Positions 57,086 to 64,000 of a DNA stretch of 64,000 nt are shown piece after piece. Source of the DNA: Arion vulgaris (taxonomy: Eukaryota > Mollusca > Gastropoda > Stylommatophora > Arionidae). Made by a program: the position numbers and the translations under genes. Within the stretch, counting starts at the first letter, position 1. Every line of letters starts with the position of its first letter. The notes under the pieces were generated by a model that worked only from the letters and a program-made list of their open reading frames with translations, was not told the DNA's origin and made no database searches. The stretch is from positions 77,055,865-77,119,864 of the forward strand of contig CM036753.1 in the NCBI GenBank assembly GCA_020796225.1, given 5' to 3'.

Positions 57086-57674
57086 ATAAAACTGACATAA
57101 ATAAGCATTCACAGAAGCGCAGATGTAGTTAACACGACAGCGCGTGCGCACACACACGCACACAAGAAAGACAAGATCACTACTGATTAGTGAAAGTGCA
57201 CGTCTGTATTAAAAATAAGAACACCAGGTAATGCACACGAGAGATGTGGATTTAGAAACGTAAGGTGACTGGTAGAGCCAACTTTTAAGTTCACTTCTCT
57301 GTACACATGTGAACTGCTGTGAAGTAGAGCGATGTTACTACTAAAAGATGGTATTGCGGAAGTGACTATGGACGGTTTCGCACGACGATAGCAAACAATC
57401 ATGCAAAGGCAATCGTTAAAGAAACATTGAACATGATGTGCTATGATGAAGGCGTTCCATTTGGCAGTCAGTCACATGCAGAGGTGGAAGTCCTGTATTT
57501 TGTGAGGTATGAAATCAAAGACACCAGAACTAGATAGATATACATTTTTGGAGATTAATAACTGACTTACTTAGCATGAACGTGCACATGATTGATTCTA
57601 CAGCCAACAAACGCACGAGTAGCAACACGTATCCACAAGTCAAACAAGTATACACAAGTAACACAATACATTCA

Positions 57675-57912
57675 CGAGTTTAGTTTAGTCGTCGGATCAA
57701 CATCACTGCAGATGGAATCAATTATCCATAAGTGCTCCGATCTGTTCAGTATGTCTAATCGTGTGGCAACAACTAACAGCACAAGTTCTTTGTGTTGGTT
57801 TACTATTCTTCTTTGTCTATCAGTATAGTGCTCTTGTCTAGCTACACCACATTTGACTTGGTATTCTTGCAGTTTAGTTAAGGGTTGTAGATTCACCATT
57901 ATTACTTGAACC
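57675..57912 (+). repeat. Unclassified dispersed repeat R7, copy 2
   Basis: Matches 23575-23800: tttagtcgtcggatcaacat, ccataagtgctccgatctg, gtgttggtttac, ctacaccacatttgacttgg and ttacttgaa. Confidence 0.65.
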
Positions 57913-57957
57913 ATCTTCCTTAGGGAATTCAGAATATCAGCTGGGTCCTTTACTCTC

Positions 57958-58205
57958 TCGTTTTTTTACAGCAGCCATACCTGCAGCATGTGTTGAATAA
58001 CCATGTGTGCGTCCATCTCTTTCTTAAGCAGAAAGATAACAACGGCAGTCCATGTACTCTGTAATAATGGAGAATGCTCTCTCGTGTCATTTTGGGGAAG
58101 GTGAGCATTTGAATCGGAAAAAAATGGAATGTTGAAGATTTTCCCCCCAGGGAGTATCTTTCCAGCCTTCTCATCGATTTTCAACTGCTAATGATTCTTT
58201 TACGT
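57958..58205 (+). repeat. Unclassified dispersed repeat R4, diverged copy
   Basis: Shares the atctctttctta.c.gaaagat, agt.ca.g.actc.gta, catttt.gggaagg and cttctcgattt layout with 29915-30155 and 62825-63095. It lies only 45 bp after an R7 copy. Confidence 0.5.
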
Positions 58206-58407
58206 TGTTTAACATGACAGTAAGAAAATGTAATTAACTAGTATTGAAGAGAAAATGTAGGTTAGGTCAAACATAGGTATACCCAAACTAGCAAAAGAAT
58301 AGACATAGAGCTGCCACTGAAATCTTCCTGTGTAAGAAATATATCGAAACACATATGGCTATTCACCTCTGTACAATGATGATGGTCATATCAATCAGTC
58401 AGTCAAT

Positions 58408-58571
58408 CAGTGGCGGCTCGTGATCATTTTTGTTGGTGGGGCCAGACATTTTTTCCGGATAAACCATGGTTTTTGGTTGCTATATTTTAATTTATAAAAT
58501 AATAAATACACGTTTTACATTATTCTTGATGGGGCCCGGCCCCACTGGCCCTTAATGACGAGCCGCCACTG
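58408..58571. mobile_element. 164-bp hAT MITE
   Basis: Perfect inverted ends CAGTGGCGGCTCGT and ACGAGCCGCCACTG, a well-known hAT terminal sequence. Flanking 8-mers CAGTCAAT (58400-58407) and CAATCAAT (58572-58579) differ at one base. No transposase. Confidence 0.9.
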
Positions 58572-59959
58572 CAATCAATCAAACTATAGAAGTGTTTGAA
58601 CACCACACAACCACTCGTTATATATAATAATAATAATGTTAAGAAAATTATTTACAAATAAAAAAAACTGAGTGGCAGAATTAATGAAAATGTCCAGATG
58701 TGAGAAGAAAGAGAATGAAAGCTACAGCTAGCGTGCAAAGAGTCTGCGATACGAGTTATCCGTGGTAGACTCGGCGAATGTCGAAACCGCCAGCAAGTGT
58801 GTAAGGTAGGGTAGATGAGACCGTTAGAGAGGGGTGTAGTATGACGACCTTGTAGTTTCTCGAGTGATCTTCCTGCAACGTTGAATCTATTCTTCCAGTA
58901 CAGTGTGTAGACGACGCGCGGCAACAGACTCAGTATATTTACACATTGATTCAAGTTGAGATATGAATAATTCATGTGATGGGATTAATTTGGAGAATTC
59001 CGCTACAGTTACATCAAGTACACTACATCAATTGTGCGGCTGACAGCAACTAATCATAGATTACATGTGACATATATAGAATGCATAAACTCGAGAGAAG
59101 ATGTGATGAGTATGGCGTGGCTATGCTATCGTGAGAAAAATAATAGAAAACAGCAGTTTCCCGTCTAGTTTGTTTTTTTTGTGTTCATCACAAACACATA
59201 ACCCGGAGTATGACATGAGTTTTTCATCAAGTTTAATGGAGTTGTTGAGTGAATTACAATTCTAGACAACACCAATAACATTCTCATATGTTAAAAGTGC
59301 ATTTTTTGGTTGTATACAACAAACTGGGGCCCTATCAAAGCTATAGCTACAGTCAACATCTGCTCTGAGACTGGACGTCGTTTTGACATGGTTAAATACT
59401 GGTAATATTATTTCCCGCTCAACAAGTATTTGTACACATATCTTCTGTGATGTTTTTTTCAGTTGAGAACATTTTTTGATAACAGAGCATTAGAACTGTG
59501 AGATTAAGAGATTGAAGTTGACTGATGAGGACAGTAATCAAGGAGAGTGACATATTTACCGTTTAGAGAACAAACTGTAGAAGAAAGAGTGATAGAGAGC
59601 TACAGAGCAAGAGGATGCGATCTTGAAATTTGAGGGATTGTGTATCAGACATGGTTTGGTACCCAGTCGGCAGGAAGGACAGATGAAATGTATTTATTAT
59701 CAGCGCGCTACGGGAACTATCAGCAATGATGCGGCGCTTCACCATCTATTGTGAGAGACTAATCGCTTATGGGCATGTCCAGAGGAGAGATGTTGAGCCT
59801 GTTAAATTTTAGCTATCAAGACTTTAAGTACTGACGGTTTAAAAATAAATTAGCAGATGTGGTATATAGAATGTTTTATGTTTTCAAAATATCATCAGTA
59901 AACTATCTATACAAATATGAGACCTATTAATTGAATCCCTCAAGAATACCCATAGTTGG

Positions 59960-60450
59960 GTTAGGGTTAACCACACAAATAGATACCATCTCACTGTGGC
60001 ATTGCAGGCAATGAGAGTGTTGATGTCTTAGCTAAGGAGGGCAGTGCCAAAGAGCAAATTTACCAACCCTTGTCTTTTCAAGAGGTCAAAACCCTCATAC
60101 AGAGAAAATCTGCAGTAGACTGGAAGACAAACACTGGGTATGATTATGGAAAAGACTCCCTCAAAGACCTAAGCAGAACAGACCAAGTTATTATATTTCG
60201 ACTACGCACCGGACACTGCAGACTCAACAAACACTTATATAGACTAGGAATAAGTCAAACAGCTCTCTGCCAGTGTCAGCAGGCAGAACAGACACCGGGC
60301 ATATCCTGCAAGACTGTCCTCTCCTGGGTGAGCTGAGAAGTAACATGTGGCCACACCTAGTCGACCTGAAAACTAAGCTATGGGGAAATCTGACGGACCT
60401 GAAGCTGACTGCCCAGTTTGTGGTCCACAGTAAATTAAGCGCATGACCAG
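59960..60450 (+). pseudogene. LINE fragment: RNase H end and Cys-His tail
   Basis: The plus frame reads IPSHCGIAGNESVDVLAKEG (RNase H signature with G-GNE--D-LAKEG), then QPLSFQEVKTLIQRK, YGKDSLKDLSRTDQVIIFRL, RTGHCRLNKHLYRLGISQTA and LCQCQQAEQTPGHILQDCP. One slip near 60295 follows, and then LRSNMWPHLVDLKTKLW to a stop near 60440. This is the longest intact LINE piece here (about 95 codons without a stop). It lacks RT and endonuclease. Confidence 0.85.
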
Positions 60451-61084
60451 AGATCGCTGAAGAAGAAGAACTGACATGACATCATTTTAAGAAAGTGTGA
60501 ACACCCTTTGGGAATGTAAATGGATAATAAAGAGATAAAGCAAGGGGGAGAGAGAAAGAGAAGAGAGGAGAGGAGGAATGTGTTGTTGAAAAAGACGCGA
60601 CTAATGGCCGACGGAGGATATCAAAATAAAAATGATGAAATCTGTAGATAATTCCCGCGACTTAATGTAGAGATCCTGATATTTCTTCTATATTTACCAT
60701 AAACCTGTAGCTCTCTTTCTCTAAGTGTGGAGGTAAGGTCGCTTCCCACACCAGAATCAAACATTAGCATTCATCTTACCGACAGGTGTAGGGCCCAATG
60801 TAAATAGGTCACATATTGTAAAATAACACAAAAACGACGATGCATTACTCCAGCGGTAGGGGAATTAATGTGACCAGGAATGCCCTTTGTACCCACCCAT
60901 TCCGCTAACTCCTGACTGAAGCACGCTTTATTTTTAAATTGAACCTAGAGTATCCATGTAGCTCATACATAATAGATAGAGCAGTGATGCGAGACTGCTA
61001 CTCACGGAACATTCACAATGAAGAATGTGCTGACACGTTAGTTAACACATAGAGATATACACGTCATTTATATATATATTTATT

Positions 61085-61325
61085 AGCATAAACAATTTTA
61101 GCATATCCTTTATGGGAGGTCGCCATCAACCATAGTAAACGAGCTGTTGATTTTCTAGGCACCACTTATACGTTTAGTAGTTTGGCATTGCTTTCTGAAC
61201 AATGAGGTCTATTTTACCGTTCGTAAAATCCACGGGAACAAATTTGCTTCCAAATTGCCTGCCTTTGAACCAGGTTCTCTTTGGTTGTGATCGAGCTTAC
61301 TACTGCTTAAGCTACTAGAAATCGA
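61085..61325. repeat. Dispersed repeat R6, copy 2, with tRNA-like head on the minus strand
   Basis: The left part matches 28018-28178 (catatccttta, agtaaacgag, ttctaggcaccacttatacg, tagtttggcattgc). The right part, read on the minus strand, gives TAGTAGCTTAAGCAGTAGTA and GAACCTGGTTCAAAGG, a tRNA-like head similar to 55183-55260. Together this suggests a tRNA-SINE read right to left. Confidence 0.5.
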
Positions 61326-61405
61326 TGTTTCCATCTCTAGTCATCCCATCCTACTTAGTTCTATCATTGTTTCTTTAGTTTTCCTTGTGTGTGTATGTCT
61401 GTGTC

Positions 61406-61435
61406 CTTGAAAAAAGGCGTATAGTCGAAACGTCG
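61406..61435 (+). repeat. Hammerhead-like box (isolated)
   Basis: TTGAAAAAAGGC, a short loop, AGTCGAAACGTCGG. Same layout as in 6135-6518 and 42831-42861, but without the ATAGTTTTACTGCA end. Confidence 0.45.
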
Positions 61436-61623
61436 GATTTTTATTTTTTAGTATTATGATTTAATTATTAATTTTGCTTATTTATGTGATACCATATAAA
61501 TCAGTTACTACTGATGTCGCTTGACTCTCCTGTCGATGTTTGGTACCTTTAATGTTACAATTACATAACTAACTCTCACAGCGTGTCTAGTACTAATATG
61601 AACTATATCTGCAGTCTTCTTAC

Positions 61624-61830
61624 CTTGGTACCATGATTATAGGATTTAATGACGGCAGTGTACCACTGGGTTGTGCCTTCTGTTCGATAAACTTCCACCC
61701 TGTAACCAAGCAGAACTGTAGGTGTGGTCAGCAAGATCTTCTGTCCGTCTTGATAGTCTGTCCAAGCCTTGACCAACTTGACAATTTCTGGGCAATCTTT
61801 CACTACAGGGATGGTGTTTTCGTCACCCTC
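61624..61830 (-). CDS. JMJD1C: JMJD1C/KDM3-like demethylase, N-terminal domain exon
   Basis: Acceptor tggtttcag ends at 61831; donor CCAAG|gtaaga at 61623. It is 207 bp (69 codons), phase 0 at both ends. It reads EGDENTIPVVKDCPEIVKLV, a helical stretch KAWTDYQDGQKILLTTP, then LLGYRVEVYRTEGTTQWYTA and VIKSYNHGTK. This matches the vertebrate JMJD1C N-terminal region, where an L-GYRV-VYR segment is followed by TQW(F/Y)T and a short strand leading into the VLE--N-DP block. The module probably forms a beta-rich, Tudor-like fold in the nucleus. The upstream exons (first chromatin-associated segment and start codon) are not in the window. The methionine at 61881 is intronic. Confidence 0.9.
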
Positions 61831-61904
61831 CTGAAACCAAATATAACATGCAATGTTATTTGACAGCATATATCTACACAAGTGTTAAGTTGTATATGAC
61901 CACA

Positions 61905-62240
61905 GTGTTACTTAACAACATTGAACTGCAACAGTGCTATCTGACAGCAAGTATATACAACAATGCTATCTGACAGCAAGTATCTACGACAGCGCTATCC
62001 AACAGCAAGTATCCACGACAGTGCTATCTGACAGCAAGTATCTACAACAATGCTATCTGACAGCAAGTATTTACAACAATGCTATCTGACAGCAAGTATC
62101 TACGACAGCGCTATCCAACAGCAAGTATCCACGACAGTGCTATCTGACAGCAAGTATCTACAACAATGCTATCTGACAGCAAGTATTTACAACAATGCTA
62201 TCTGACAGCACGTATCTACCAACAGTGCTATGTAACAGAT
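61905..62240 (+). repeat. ~29-bp minisatellite, about 11 units with a higher-order period
   Basis: The unit is tgctatctgacagcaagtat followed by ctacaacaa. The four-unit block ctacgacagcgctatccaac / ccacgacagtgctatctgac / ctacaacaatgc / ttacaacaatgc occurs twice in the same order (61980-62095 and 62095-62210). Confidence 0.95.
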
Positions 62241-62824
62241 GTCCAACAAACAAACAAAAAAACTATATAAATATATCTGTGCATATTTACACATTTTGAA
62301 ACAACAATAATAGCTTATTGAAAGTTGTCTGTTCAATGTCGTTTCTATAGCAGTCCTAACTCAGCTGAGATTTCTATCTAATCTCCCACAGGTTTCCATT
62401 TCCATCTCTTCTAAGCCTGGGTAAAAGTCAGACGCGGTGTGTTACTGATCTCTTATGTGTCTACACATTTTTCTATTCAGTGTGTACAATAACAGGCCAG
62501 CCCGTCTGGCAACATTACACAGCCAGTCAGCCAAGTTATTGATTATACGAGTCCATGAACCCAGTGCGATATGAAACGACTTAGAAATGTCCCAGTAATG
62601 ACTCATTGCACAGATCAAGACAAGCTAAGCTCTGTGTGTGATGTGTGTTAAAGCAAGCAGCCTAACACTGTGACCTTACTTCGAGAAGGAAGCTGTAGTA
62701 ACAAGAACTCGTATTGCACAAGTATTGTAAAGGTTAACGGTAGTTACAGAAGTAAGAGAAGTCGTTAGGTGGCAAGACCAGTAGCTTTCGACAATAGAAC
62801 AGTCTGTTTGGTTTGGACGTTTCG

Positions 62825-63095
62825 GTCATTATTGATTGATTGATAGGACAATCATTATTGAATTCGGTGAGTAACCAGGTGTGCTCCGATATCTTTCTTA
62901 CACGGAAAGATCTTAACTGCAGTGCACGAACCCCTTAGCACCGGCGAGGGTCCCCGATGTAATTTTGAAGCTGGTGAAGATATTTTTGTAGGAATTTTAC
63001 TTTTAATCTTTTCTAATGAATTTTGCACAAGCAGCGGCTTTGCAACCTCCTCTTCTCGTTTCGGTCATTTGAAAATGCATGTCGTACAGTCACGC
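62825..63095 (+). repeat. Unclassified dispersed repeat R4, copy 3
   Basis: Closest to 29915-30155: gtgagtaac, atctttcttac, gcagtgcacg, tagcaccggcgagg, ccccgatgtaattt, gaagctggtgaagatatttt, ttttctaatgaattttg, and cttctcg near the end. Confidence 0.7.
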
Positions 63096-63414
63096 GAAGC
63101 ACACACATCAACAGATCTGAACTTTGAAACTATTACCCTTACTTGTACCATATCTTATATTTTCAATAAAGTGTACACAAGTAGTGAATATGAAACACTT
63201 CTCAACAGTAGAGTCCAGTGACGTCTGTAAGTTTATGATAACAGAACAAAGGGATGAAAGATATCCCTGGCGCAACATAACTTGTTGTTTCAGGTACACA
63301 AAACAGTCGTATACCTGGAAGCCAACCTTCAACCCCCCTGCTGACTTGTAGATGAGGGAATGCATTATTAAAACAATACATGCTCTATCGGAAGGCGACG
63401 GGAATCCCCTTATA

Positions 63415-63560
63415 TATTATCTATAGTTAAAAGATGAACTTCAAACAATACTACTAACAGTAATGACTGCCACTTGCATGGAAGAGATTATCTATAGTTA
63501 AAAGATGAACTTCAAACAATACTACAAACAGTAATGACTGCCACTTGCATGGAAGAGATC
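63415..63560 (+). repeat. ~72-bp two-copy duplication
   Basis: attatctatagttaaaagat, gaacttcaaacaatacta, and cagtaatgactgccacttgc followed by atggaagagat occur twice. Confidence 0.95.
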
Positions 63561-63569
63561 AAACTATCT

Positions 63570-64000
63570 AGAATAATTCAGGGGAAACTTTATTTACTTT
63601 GTACAATTTCAACTGCTAGAATGGCGGCAGACGGGCAATCTCTTCTGGAAAACTGTATTTACTATGTACAATTGCAACTGCTAGAATGGTGGCAGACGGG
63701 CAATCTCTTCTGGAAAACTGTATTTACTTTGTACAATTTCAACTGCTAGAATGACGGCAGACGGGCAATCTCTTCTGGAAAACTGTATTTACTTTGTACA
63801 ATTTCAACTGCTAGAATGACGGCAGACGGGCAATCTCTTCTGGAAAACTTTATTTACTTTGTACAATTTCAACTGCTAGAATGACAGCAGACGGGCAATC
63901 TCTTCTGGAAAACTTTATTTACTTTGTACAATTTCAACTGCTAGAATGACGGCAGACGGGCAATCTCTTCTGGAAAACTGTATTTACTTTGTACAATTTC
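63570..64000 (+). repeat. 67-bp minisatellite, at least 6 units, cut by window end
   Basis: The unit is tttatttactttgtacaatt, tcaactgctagaatgacggc, agacgggcaatctcttctgg, aaaactg. It is very uniform, with single-base variants (tgcaact, ggtggc, acagc). Confidence 0.95.

Larger units (their letters stand above)
61831..64000 (-). other. Upstream intron of the JMJD1C-like gene (incomplete)
   Basis: The sequence 5' of the N-terminal exon in transcript sense. It contains a 29-bp array, an R4 copy, a ~72-bp duplication and a 67-bp array that runs off the right edge. In 62245-62820 and 63100-63410 nothing is recognised. No earlier JMJD1C exon was found. Confidence 0.6.

Noticed and set aside
63108..63365. 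Upstream JMJD1C exon on the minus strand
   Set aside because: The open frame shows no family motif and no acceptor/donor pair with the phase 0 donor needed by the exon at 61830.

Overview
This is animal (metazoan) nuclear DNA: AT-rich, with long introns, GT-AG exons, SINE, LINE and MITE remnants and many minisatellites. There is no sign of bacterial, organellar or viral organisation. A spiralian, perhaps a mollusc, is my best guess from the repeat style, but nothing here proves the taxon.

One gene dominates the window. On the minus strand I can assemble a phase-consistent set of exons of a JMJD1C/KDM3-type JmjC histone lysine demethylase. In transcript order these are 61830-61624 (domain with GYRVEVYR and TQWYTAVI), 41131-41047 (TDDTVLEEHNEDP), 27039-26943 (GVDVGVAQRRRP), a tentative exon 22130-21916, then 17886-17698, the large exon 8691-6750, and 154-1, which runs off the left edge. 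Only the N-terminal and middle parts are present. The first exons must lie beyond 64000, and the zinc finger and catalytic JmjC domain lie to the left of base 1. The large exon carries two apparent compensating indels, which look like assembly or base-calling errors, or an unusual allele.

The introns (about 4 to 20 kb) hold the rest. They contain at least a dozen 5'-truncated or decayed LINE fragments; two related SINE subfamilies with a shared central box (about eight copies); a third SINE-like family with clear target-site duplications; a tRNA-headed SINE family; and several unclassified dispersed repeats. They also contain a mariner fold-back, a 258-bp Tc1/mariner-type MITE with perfect 25-bp inverted ends, two hAT-type MITEs, and a fold-back element carrying a hammerhead-like box that recurs elsewhere. 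About twenty tandem arrays fill much of the remainder, often with single-base irregularities that suggest noisy long-read sequence.

A GC-rich mosaic (about 50880-52150) with internal ~170-bp repeats stands out and is unclassified. I found no rRNA, functional tRNA, CRISPR or operon. The best candidates for something undescribed are the recurring hammerhead-like element, the two-subfamily SINE lineage, the GC-rich mosaic, and a TEAD-binding (TDU)-like motif in the demethylase.
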